Shown here: piece by piece, positions 1-5,432 of the stretch | How positions within the stretch are numbered: the stretch's first letter is position 1 | How the letters are laid out: each line of letters begins with the position of its first letter | Origin: Alphaproteobacteria bacterium | Lineage (GTDB): Bacteria; Pseudomonadota; Alphaproteobacteria; Micavibrionales; UBA2020 | DNA: 8,126 nucleotides | NCBI GenBank assembly: GCA_018971405.1 | Contig: JAGXAX010000058.1 | Span: 1-8,126, forward strand | Reading direction: 5' to 3' | Position numbers and translations under genes: made by a program | Notes under the pieces: model-generated | Seen by the model: only the letters and a program-made list of their open reading frames with translations | Databases searched by the model: none | Told to the model about the DNA's origin: nothing

Positions 1-1
1 A

Positions 2-622
2 TCAGCTCACTTCGACAACTTCATCGTCATCGTCATCCACGACGTCATCGACCTGCACATCCTTGGCTTCCTTCTCTTCCGCGGCTGCGGCGGCGCGCAT
101 GCGGCTGGAAGACTGATAGGCCATGCCCGCGTGATCGGGGCAATACGGCGTGCCGGAGCGGATGCCGCGGCCGCAGAACGTGAAATCATCCTCTCTGGGA
201 TCGCCGATCGGCCAGCGGCACATGCGCTCGGTGAGATCGATAAGCGCGACGCCGCCGCCGGGCGGTATCTCCTCCTTCTCGATCTTGCGCGGCTCCACCG
301 GTTCGGGGCGGGCCAGAGGGTTGTTCTTCACGCCCGAAACGATCACGGGCGCGACCGGCTTCCTGGCATCGCCTGCGGTTTTCCGCGCCACGGGCTTCGG
401 CGGCGCGCTCTTCCGCGGCGGGTCTTTCTTCGCGACGGGTTTTGCGACCACGCCGGTCTTCTTGATCGGCGACGGGCGGTTGGAAAGCCCCATGCGGTGC
501 GCCTTGCCGATCACGGCGTTGCGCGTGACGCCCTTGCCGAGGGTTTTGGCGATATCGGCGGCGCTTTTCCCCTCTTTCCACATCTTTTTCAGCAGAGCGA
601 TCCGTTCGTCCGTCCAGCTCAT
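2..622 (-). CDS. gcrA: GcrA cell-cycle transcription regulator
   Basis: This 206-residue protein matches GcrA, the alphaproteobacterial cofactor that binds RNA polymerase sigma70 and activates promoters carrying CcrM-methylated GANTC. Residues 1-45 are the helix-turn-helix-like DNA-binding part (MSWTDERIALLKKMW, then GVTRNAVIGKAHRMGLS). Residues 46-124 are a Lys/Pro/Ala-rich linker. Residues 125-170 carry the conserved sigma-interacting part (CRWPIGDP, FTFCG, PYCPDHA), with Cys135, Cys150, Cys161 and His164. Residues 171-206 form an Ala/Glu then Asp-rich tail that is absent from the Caulobacter protein as I remember it, which makes this one about 30 residues longer. The ATG at 622 was chosen because MSWTDER is the family N-terminus and AAAGGA lies 7 nt upstream; the frame stays open to 787 but that part resembles nothing. 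The stop TGA is at 4-2, so the gene is complete. Identification is firm; the role of the tail is unknown. Confidence 0.95.
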   Translation of the reverse strand: MSWTDERIALLKKMWKEGKSAADIAKTLGKGVTRNAVIGKAHRMGLSNRPSPIKKTGVVAKPVAKKDPPRKSAPPKPVARKTAGDARKPVAPVIVSGVKNNPLARPEPVEPRKIEKEEIPPGGGVALIDLTERMCRWPIGDPREDDFTFCGRGIRSGTPYCPDHAGMAYQSSSRMRAAAAAEEKEAKDVQVDDVVDDDDDEVVEVS

Positions 623-629
623 AGGCGCA

Positions 630-635
630 TCCTTT
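630..635 (-). promoter_or_regulatory. gcrA ribosome binding site
   Basis: On the coding strand AAAGGA is followed by a 7-nt spacer and the ATG at 622. This favours that start over the longer open frame reaching 787. Confidence 0.7.
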
Positions 636-672
636 GCAATTACATAATGACTTATTTCAGCCTTAAAAACTG

Positions 673-702
673 AATATAACACCGAATCGCTATAAATAAA
701 GC
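673..702 (-). promoter_or_regulatory. candidate gcrA promoter with a GANTC site
   Basis: The 139-nt gap before gcrA is AT-rich in its middle. On the coding strand TATATT (678-673) is a 5/6 match to the sigma70 -10 element. A GATTC (688-684), a CcrM methylation target, ends 5 nt upstream of it, between the -10 and where a -35 would sit. The -35 is poor (CTTTAT at 17 bp spacing), as expected if an activator such as GcrA is required. An alternative pairing is TTCACC with TATAGC at 17 bp, which would put GATTC just after the -10. The element is inferred from sequence only. Confidence 0.45.
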
Positions 703-761
703 GCTCTGTTTGGTGAAGAAAAACGGGAAATTTCAAGGCCTCGGGAACGAAGCAAAAAGTC

Positions 762-1763
762 TCAGGAGCGCAACTCCAGCCGCACAAGCCGCGTCGCCAG
801 CTTGTTATAATCGCGCCCCATATAATTGATCAGCTTGCGCGCGCCCCTGTCGTCCGCGAGGTCGGCGTATTGCACGTAATCGGGGTCGGTCGGCGTTTCC
901 GTGCAGGTCCAGTACATCTGCGAGGTCGCAAGCCCGCCGGTCTTTTCAAAAGTTCCGGCAAGGTCCCCGCTGTTCCGCGCCAGCGCGAGGACGCCCGGCT
1001 TGTTGAGTTCACCCTTCACGTCCGACGTGGCCATTATCGACAGCGGCGGGATGATCCATTCCCCGTCATAGGTGCCTTTCTGGAGCGCCTTCACCACCGA
1101 CTCTTCGTTCGTGAAATTGCCGCCGGCGTGGCCATGCAGGTCCTTGATCGTCGCGACATGCGCCACGGCCTGATTGAATGTGAGCATGAGCTTGTCGCCG
1201 TCATCGTCCATCAGGTCTTCCCGCGCGGCATAAACGTTGAAAATCTTGCCGAGGCTCTTGCCCTTTTTGTCGACCGCCTCCCACACGCCGATGAAAACGC
1301 CCTTGCCTTCCACCATCTGGCCGATCTGCGGGCCCGTGGCGACAGGCTGTGGCTGCGGTTGAGGCTGCTGCGCAATGGCAGGCGCCTGCTCGACCGGCAC
1401 GGGCGCGGGGGTGATGCCTATATCCTTCTGCATCGTTTCCTGACGCAGCATATCCTCCACGGCCTGCATGGCCTCTATGGCGGACTTGCCCTCCGCCATC
1501 AACTGCTGAATCATTTTTTTGCGGCGCACGGCCGGGTCTTCCACAACAGGCGGCGGGGCGACCTCTGCCTGCGGCGCGGGCTCCTGCGCCACAGGCACGA
1601 CGTCAGGAACAGCGCTATCGTTCACTTTTCCGTCGGCCACTTTCAGGCCGTTCACGTAGATGCTGCCGTCGGCACGTAGTTCGACCGTCGCCGTTCCCTT
1701 GCGGACAACGACGTCGGCGTCCTGATCTAGCGTAATCTGCGTCGGCTTGCCGGCTCCATCCAT
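762..1763 (-). CDS. unfamiliar protein with DUF1566-like (Lcl C-terminal) region
   Basis: The product is 333 residues with no signal peptide or membrane segment. Order of parts: a beta-rich N-terminal piece (about 18-45, including VELRADGSIYVNGLKV), a Pro/Val/Ala linker (50-78), a charged helical segment (79-112), a Pro/Gln linker with QPQPQPQP (115-145), and a C-terminal domain (about 150-333). The last resembles DUF1566/Lcl C-terminal proteins: an early GKGVFIGV strand, GEWIIPP in the place of the usual W-R-x-P segment, QMYWTCTE in place of YWSSTE, and a final LATRLVRLE in place of the usual SVRCVR ending. Function is unknown; family members occur in surface, secreted and phage-like proteins. 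The ATG at 1763 was chosen because GAAGG lies 8 nt upstream and a promoter fits just beyond. An ATG at 1844 would add 27 residues and run through that promoter. It is flanked by era and gcrA with gaps of 134 and 139 nt, so it is probably transcribed on its own. The DUF1566 link is by eye only. Confidence 0.8.
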   Translation of the reverse strand: MDGAGKPTQITLDQDADVVVRKGTATVELRADGSIYVNGLKVADGKVNDSAVPDVVPVAQEPAPQAEVAPPPVVEDPAVRRKKMIQQLMAEGKSAIEAMQAVEDMLRQETMQKDIGITPAPVPVEQAPAIAQQPQPQPQPVATGPQIGQMVEGKGVFIGVWEAVDKKGKSLGKIFNVYAAREDLMDDDGDKLMLTFNQAVAHVATIKDLHGHAGGNFTNEESVVKALQKGTYDGEWIIPPLSIMATSDVKGELNKPGVLALARNSGDLAGTFEKTGGLATSQMYWTCTETPTDPDYVQYADLADDRGARKLINYMGRDYNKLATRLVRLELRS

Positions 1764-1764
1764 G

Positions 1765-1769
1765 GATTC
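1765..1769 (-). promoter_or_regulatory. GANTC site beside the start codon of the DUF1566-like gene
   Basis: GAATC on the coding strand ends one base before the ATG at 1763 and lies between the GAAGG ribosome binding site (1776-1772) and the start. It is a potential CcrM methylation site. Being downstream of the proposed transcription start, it may have no promoter role. Confidence 0.4.
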
Positions 1770-1806
1770 CGCCTTCGTAATATAGTGAACAAATATAATG
1801 GCATGG

Positions 1807-1835
1807 AGTCTACATTCATATTTATGGATAGTCAA
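1807..1835 (-). promoter_or_regulatory. sigma70-type promoter with GANTC over the -10
   Basis: On the coding strand TTGACT (1835-1830, 5/6 to consensus) is followed by exactly 17 nt and TAGACT (1812-1807, 4/6). The -10 hexamer overlaps GACTC (1810-1806), a CcrM methylation target. Transcription would begin near 1800, leaving a leader of about 37 nt before the ATG at 1763. A nearby TATATT (1797-1792) has no acceptable -35. The good -35 with a weak, GANTC-overlapping -10 is an arrangement that could respond to methylation state and GcrA; that regulation is inferred. Confidence 0.55.
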
Positions 1836-1897
1836 CGGGAACATGCGCCGCCCCGTAAAAAACTATTAAATATTTGAAAAATAATGTTTATATATCC

Positions 1898-2803
1898 TCA
1901 GGCGCCGAAATCCAGCCCCCAGGCGCTATAGCGTTCCGGATCGTCCGTCCAGTTCTCGCGTACCTTGACGAACAGGCTCAAATGCACGCGGCGCTCCAAA
2001 ATGTCCTCCAGCTCCCTGCGCGAGGCCTCGCCGATCTTTTTGATCTGCGTCCCGCCCTTGCCGAGGATGATCGCCTTTTGCGTGTCGCGCATCACGTAGA
2101 TGACCTGGCTGATTTTCACGCTGCCGTTGTCGAACTCCTCCCACGTCTCGGTTTCGACGGTGGAGGCGTAAGGCAGTTCCTCCTTCAGTTGCAGGAAAAT
2201 CTTCTCGCGCGTGATCTCGGCGGCGAGCAGGCGCAGCGGCATGTCGGAGATCTGGTCTTCGCCGAACATCCACGGCCCAGCGGGCATGCGCGCGGCGATG
2301 TCTTTCAGCAGCGCAGCCACGCCGTCGCCGGTCGCGGCGGAAATCATGTAGATGTCGGTGAACACGCCCGTCGCCTGCATCTCCGCTGCGAGCGCGAGCA
2401 GCTTTTCCTTTTCAACAAGGTCGATCTTGTTCAGCGCCAGCAGGGTTTTGCGCTTTTGCTTCTGCAGTTTTTCGATGATGGAACGGCTTTCGGCATTGAT
2501 CTTGCCGCGCGCAACGTCAACGATCAGCAGAATAATTTCGGCGTCGTCCGCGCCCGCCCAGGCCGCCGAGACCATCGCGCGGTCAAGCCTTTTGCGCGGC
2601 GTGAAAATGCCGGGCGTATCGACGAAAATGATCTGCGTGTCATCCTTGTTGACGATTCCCATCACCCGCGTGCGCGTCGTCTGCACCTTGGGGCTGACAA
2701 TCGAGACTTTCGCGCCGACGAGACGGTTGATCAGCGTCGATTTTCCCGCATTCGGCGCGCCGATGATGCTGACGAACCCGCAACTGCGCTTTTCTTCACT
2801 CAT
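1898..2803 (-). CDS. era: GTPase Era, ribosome assembly
   Basis: Era is an essential GTPase that binds 16S rRNA near its 3' end during small-subunit maturation. The 301-residue length is normal. GTPase motifs are all present: G1 GAPNAGKS (15-22), G2 threonines in QTTRTR (41-46), G3 DTPG (62-65), G4 NKID (125-128) and G5 SAATGDG (about 155-161). The C-terminal KH RNA-binding domain follows, with GKGG at 248-251 as its GxxG loop and the RRVHLSLFVKVRENW segment typical of Era. The ATG at 2803 overlaps the rnc stop (ATGA), indicating translational coupling. The frame is open up to 2998, but that stretch is the rnc gene in another frame. In many relatives recO follows era; here a 134-nt gap and an unrelated gene follow. 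No clear intrinsic terminator is visible after the stop. Confidence 0.97.
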   Translation of the reverse strand: MSEEKRSCGFVSIIGAPNAGKSTLINRLVGAKVSIVSPKVQTTRTRVMGIVNKDDTQIIFVDTPGIFTPRKRLDRAMVSAAWAGADDAEIILLIVDVARGKINAESRSIIEKLQKQKRKTLLALNKIDLVEKEKLLALAAEMQATGVFTDIYMISAATGDGVAALLKDIAARMPAGPWMFGEDQISDMPLRLLAAEITREKIFLQLKEELPYASTVETETWEEFDNGSVKISQVIYVMRDTQKAIILGKGGTQIKKIGEASRRELEDILERRVHLSLFVKVRENWTDDPERYSAWGLDFGA

Positions 2804-3501
2804 GATTCCACCGCGCCGACCTTGCGGAGCATCTTCAGCGCGGCCTCCTTTTCGGCGGCGCGCTTGCTGGCGGCGACGGCGCTCGTTTTGCCGTGTCCTT
2901 TGACGCTCACTTCTATTTCGAACTGCGGCGCGTGCGCCGTGCCGGACTTGCCGAGCGTCTTGTATTCCGGCAGAGGCAGCGCGCGCGCCTGCGCCCACTC
3001 CTGCAGCTGCGACTTGGCGTCTTCCGGCGGCTGCTCCTGCCCCTGCAGCGCCGCGCCCCAGAACTTCGCCACGAAACCCTGCGCCGCCTTGAACCCGCCG
3101 TCGAGATAGATCGCGCCGATCAATGCCTCGACGGCGTCGGCGAGGATCTTGTCTTTCTTCTGCCCGCCCGATTTCATTTCGCCCGCAGAGAGCTTCAGGT
3201 GCGCTGCAAGGTCTATCTCCCGGGCAACCCGCACCAGCGCCTGCTGCTGCACGAGGCTGGTGTGCCGCTTGGCGAGGCTGCCCTCCGGCTCTTGCGGAAA
3301 CGCCGCGATCAGCAGATCGGCCACGGCAAGCCCCAGCACGCGGTCGCCGAGAAATTCAAGTCGTTCGTTATTGTCCTTGACGTTATTCTCGTCCGTTTTG
3401 CGCGCGGTTTTCTTTTGCGCGCTGGCATGGGTGAGCGCCGTCTCCAGCAGGACGGCATTGGAAAAATCATAGCCTGTTTTTCCGCCCAGCGCGCCCGACA
3501 T
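2800..3501 (-). CDS. rnc: ribonuclease III
   Basis: RNase III cleaves double-stranded RNA in rRNA precursors and some mRNAs. The 233-residue protein has the signature NERLEFLGDRVL (45-56), giving Glu49 and Asp53, and the second acidic pair Asp122 and Glu125 in DAVEALIGAIYLDGG. The double-stranded RNA-binding domain spans about 161-228 (KSQLQEWAQ, then the SAVAASKRAAEKEAA helix). Compared with E. coli, a charged Lys/Asn-rich loop of roughly ten residues (about 30-43) is inserted between THAS and the catalytic signature. The ATG at 3501 lies one base after the lepB stop. The 19 nt before it (AACGTCAACAATATCTGAC) hold no Shine-Dalgarno, so translation probably depends on ribosomes finishing lepB. 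The stop overlaps the era start by 4 nt. The nuclease domain looks intact. Confidence 0.97.
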   Translation of the reverse strand: MSGALGGKTGYDFSNAVLLETALTHASAQKKTARKTDENNVKDNNERLEFLGDRVLGLAVADLLIAAFPQEPEGSLAKRHTSLVQQQALVRVAREIDLAAHLKLSAGEMKSGGQKKDKILADAVEALIGAIYLDGGFKAAQGFVAKFWGAALQGQEQPPEDAKSQLQEWAQARALPLPEYKTLGKSGTAHAPQFEIEVSVKGHGKTSAVAASKRAAEKEAALKMLRKVGAVES

Positions 3502-3502
3502 G

Positions 3503-4372
3503 TCAGATATTGTTGACGTTCTTGAAGATGCGCCCGTATCTCACGGCTTCGGGCCATGCAATCAGCTTGCAGGCGAACGAGCGTACCAAGGCGAGAGCGC
3601 CCGTACGGTCGCACGCGTCGCCGGCGCCGCGGGTCGAGAAGAAGATGAACTCCGCCTTGCCGATCAGATTTTCCGCGGGAACGAAACCGACGTGACCCAT
3701 GGCGCGACTGTCGAGCGAACGGTCGCGGTTGTCGCCCATCATGAAGTAGTCGCCCTGCGGCACTTTATAAAGCGGGGTGTTGTCGTAGTAGGAGTGGTCG
3801 GATATCTCGTAAATATAATGCTGGACGCCGTTGGGCAGAGTTTCTATGTAGCGCTTGTAAATGGCGGAACTGCCGTCGTCGGTCTTGTATTCGTCATCGA
3901 CAAACCGGCGCTGCACCATCTGGCCGTTGATATAGAGCCTGCCGCCCTTCACCTGCACCGTGTCGCCCGGCAGGCCGATCACCCGCTTGATGTAATCGAT
4001 GCCGGCTTCCTTGGGCTGGCGGAACACGACGATGTCGCCGCGGTGCGGCTCGGCGCCCCAGACGCGGCCTTTGAAATCAATGACGCCGAACGGGAAGGAA
4101 TATTTGCTGTAGCCGTAGGCGTACTTCTCGACAAACAGATAGTCGCCGATTTGCAGCGTCGGCAAAAGCGACCCCGACGGAATGTTGAACGGCTCGAACA
4201 GGAAGGAGCGGATGAAAAGCGCAATCAGCGCCGCCGCCAGTATGGCCTTGAAAAGTTCGTAAATATCGTCATCCTGCCTTGCGTCCTGTCCTGCGGCGGG
4301 CGTTTTTCCGTTTTGTTCCTCAAGCGCGGCCTGTTCCATCTTTATCCTTCTCTTTTCGCTGTCTTCGTTCAT
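3503..4372 (-). CDS. lepB: signal peptidase I
   Basis: Signal peptidase I removes signal peptides from exported proteins at the periplasmic face of the inner membrane. The 289 residues comprise a short charged cytoplasmic start, one membrane helix (about 42-59) and the catalytic domain. Ser68 in PSGSLLPTLQIGDYLFV and Lys129 in YIKRVIGLPGD form the Ser/Lys dyad; the GDNRDRSLDSRAMGHV box is at 213-228. The residue after the catalytic Ser is Leu, where Met is usual. One membrane helix instead of the two of E. coli is common in this class. The ATG at 4372 overlaps the acpS stop (ATGA) and has GAGG 7 nt upstream. A second in-frame ATG at 4339 (Met12) has a stronger site, AGAAGGA, so both could be used; the family-conserved part is unaffected. 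Identification is firm, the exact start less so. Confidence 0.96.
   Translation of the reverse strand: MNEDSEKRRIKMEQAALEEQNGKTPAAGQDARQDDDIYELFKAILAAALIALFIRSFLFEPFNIPSGSLLPTLQIGDYLFVEKYAYGYSKYSFPFGVIDFKGRVWGAEPHRGDIVVFRQPKEAGIDYIKRVIGLPGDTVQVKGGRLYINGQMVQRRFVDDEYKTDDGSSAIYKRYIETLPNGVQHYIYEISDHSYYDNTPLYKVPQGDYFMMGDNRDRSLDSRAMGHVGFVPAENLIGKAEFIFFSTRGAGDACDRTGALALVRSFACKLIAWPEAVRYGRIFKNVNNI
4337..4352 (-). promoter_or_regulatory. strong internal ribosome binding site and alternative lepB start
   Basis: Inside the first codons of lepB, GAGAAGGA is followed 5 nt later by an in-frame ATG (Met12, MEQAALEEQ). It is a better Shine-Dalgarno than the GAGG before the upstream ATG at 4372. Either it is the true start, giving a 278-residue protein, or the gene has two starts. 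Confidence 0.5.
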
Positions 4373-4785
4373 TTTGCCGCCTCTGCTGAAATCACGACAA
4401 ACGCGAGCGCCATGCCGGCTTCATCCGTCAGGCTGACGTCTATCCGCGCAGTCATACCCCCCGGCGTTATGGCGGTCAAACGGTCTTTCGCACCGCCGGA
4501 AAGCGCCAACTGCGGCCTGCCGTCCGGATTGTTGGCCACGGCGATATCCTTCAAATATATATCATTCCTGATGCCAAGGCCCAACGCTTTGGCACAGGCT
4601 TCCTTGGCTGCCCATCTTTTTGCATAACTAGCAGCGCGCAACTGCGGCGTCATTTCCGCGCTTTTCTCAATTTTTTCAGACTCTTCCGTGGAAAAACAGC
4701 GGGTGACGAACCGCGCTCCGTGCTTTTCCAGCGCGCCATCAATGCGCGCGATGCTTGTCATGTCTGTGCCGATGCCGAGAATCAT
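4369..4785 (-). CDS. acpS: holo-[acyl-carrier-protein] synthase
   Basis: AcpS transfers the 4'-phosphopantetheine group of coenzyme A to a serine of apo-ACP, making ACP active for fatty acid synthesis. The 138-residue product opens with MILGIGTDMTSIARI, containing the Mg-binding Asp8, and has WAAKEACAKALGLG (58-71) with Glu62 as the second metal ligand. The C-terminal strand reads IDVSLTDEAGMALAFVV; the His-containing HVSxSH seen in E. coli or Bacillus is replaced by Asp-rich residues. I believe this is frequent in Alphaproteobacteria, but did not verify it. ATG at 4785 was chosen because it starts exactly at the conserved GIGTD strand; a TTG at 4803 in the same frame would add six residues. 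The gene follows DUF2062 after 62 nt and overlaps the lepB start by 4 nt. The more usual upstream partner, pdxJ, is missing. Confidence 0.95.
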   Translation of the reverse strand: MILGIGTDMTSIARIDGALEKHGARFVTRCFSTEESEKIEKSAEMTPQLRAASYAKRWAAKEACAKALGLGIRNDIYLKDIAVANNPDGRPQLALSGGAKDRLTAITPGGMTARIDVSLTDEAGMALAFVVISAEAAK

Positions 4786-4800
4786 GCCCTGACCATGCCC

Positions 4801-4863
4801 CAAGCCGCCGCCGTCCTCAACCTCTGTTTTATTATTTTATGGGTAATTTAGTCGGGCGGCTTG
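4801..4863. repeat. 9-bp inverted repeat between the DUF2062 gene and acpS
   Basis: CAAGCCGCC (4801-4809) and GGCGGCTTG (4855-4863) are perfect inverted copies separated by 45 bases. One arm lies in the last codons of the DUF2062 gene and the other ends 15 nt before the acpS ATG. The enclosed segment is AT-rich near 4822-4850. In the mRNA the arms could pair and present acpS on the far side of a long loop. The loop is long and both arms sit in GC-rich surroundings, so chance is a real alternative. No convincing promoter was found inside. Confidence 0.4.
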
Positions 4864-5426
4864 CCATGGTGCGCGGCCTGCCGGCGCCGCTGGATGCGCG
4901 CCTTGCGCTTCTCCTTGCTCCGCGTCACGATGCCGGAGGCGACGTAATATGTGGCGCTCCACACGATGATGACGAGCGGCACGCAGCCGAGCAGCATCGG
5001 CAGGAGAAGCTCCATCGGCCTGTGCAGCAGGTCGGAAAAGGTGAATTGCCGGTGCATCAGCTCGCCGGTCGCGGCGCGCATGGCGCGGTGCCCCAGCATG
5101 AACCGTCCGAGCTTGTAGCAGCCGATCCAGATGAACGGGTACGTCCAGGGATTGCCCGACAGGACGGCGCCGAGCGCCATCGCCACCAGCGAGCCGCCGA
5201 GCAGCCACGTCACCAGTCCGCCGAGCATCAGGTGAAAACCGACGAAGGGCGTGAACGAAACCGCCATGCCGGTCGCGAAGCCGCAGGCGATGTAATAGGG
5301 CGTTCCCGGCAGGCGGGCGATGCGGTGCTTGTAGTAAAGCGCGACGCGCCCGAAACTCATCGACGGCCACAGGGCCTGCCGGAGATGATGCCACCAGCTG
5401 CGTTTCTCGCGCGGTTTGAAGATCAT
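4848..5426 (-). CDS. DUF2062 membrane protein
   Basis: This 192-residue protein matches the DUF2062 family of small inner-membrane proteins with no established biochemical role. The family core is visible: FTPFVGFHLMLGG (58-70), then a hydrophobic run to GNPWTYPFIW (91-100) and CYKLGRFMLG (103-112). The hydrophobic segments are about 44-90, 94-103 and 140-167. The N-terminus (KPREKRSWWHHLRQ) and the C-terminus (SKEKRKARIQRRRQ) are strongly basic and presumably cytoplasmic. The ATG at 5426 is 6 nt after the spoT stop, with GGGAG overlapping that stop as ribosome binding site. In other Alphaproteobacteria I recall a DUF2062 gene in this same neighbourhood of spoT and acpS, so its position is probably inherited and not a new insertion. 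A longer open frame (4837-5757) crosses this gene and the spoT end in another frame and is a shadow. Confidence 0.88.
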   Translation of the reverse strand: MIFKPREKRSWWHHLRQALWPSMSFGRVALYYKHRIARLPGTPYYIACGFATGMAVSFTPFVGFHLMLGGLVTWLLGGSLVAMALGAVLSGNPWTYPFIWIGCYKLGRFMLGHRAMRAATGELMHRQFTFSDLLHRPMELLLPMLLGCVPLVIIVWSATYYVASGIVTRSKEKRKARIQRRRQAAHHGKPPD

Positions 5427-5432
5427 GTCTCC

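Noticed and set aside
740..785. Possible terminator at the end of the DUF1566-like gene
   Set aside because: The only hairpin (GGAG with CTCC) has four base pairs and is six bases away from the T run; too weak to call.
1481..1495. Shared EGKSA motif in the unknown protein and in GcrA
   Set aside because: Five residues of common composition in helical regions with no further similarity around them; likely chance.
870..1679. Plus-strand open frame of 269 codons opposite the DUF1566-like gene
   Set aside because: The minus-strand frame has a ribosome binding site, a promoter and a domain-like organisation; the plus-strand frame is His/Leu/Arg-rich and has none of these.
762..1844. Longer version of the DUF1566-like protein starting at ATG 1844
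   Set aside because: The extra 27 codons cover the TTGACT/TAGACT promoter and AT-rich leader; the ATG at 1763 has a better placed GAAGG.
1836..1860. Possible terminator after era formed by ACGGG and CCCGT
   Set aside because: On the coding strand the T run comes before the stem and not after it, and the stem is only five base pairs.
1874..3109. Long open frame (411 codons) on the plus strand opposite era and rnc
   Set aside because: It lies antisense to two clearly recognisable genes and its translation is Arg/Leu/Ala-rich without any family likeness; a high-GC shadow.
3500..4627. Open frame of 375 codons on the plus strand opposite lepB and acpS
   Set aside because: Antisense to conserved genes in codon register; no recognisable motif and no ribosome binding site of note.
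4820..4850. Promoter in the AT-rich stretch before acpS
   Set aside because: TAAAAT-like hexamers exist, but no acceptable -35 is found at 16-18 bp.
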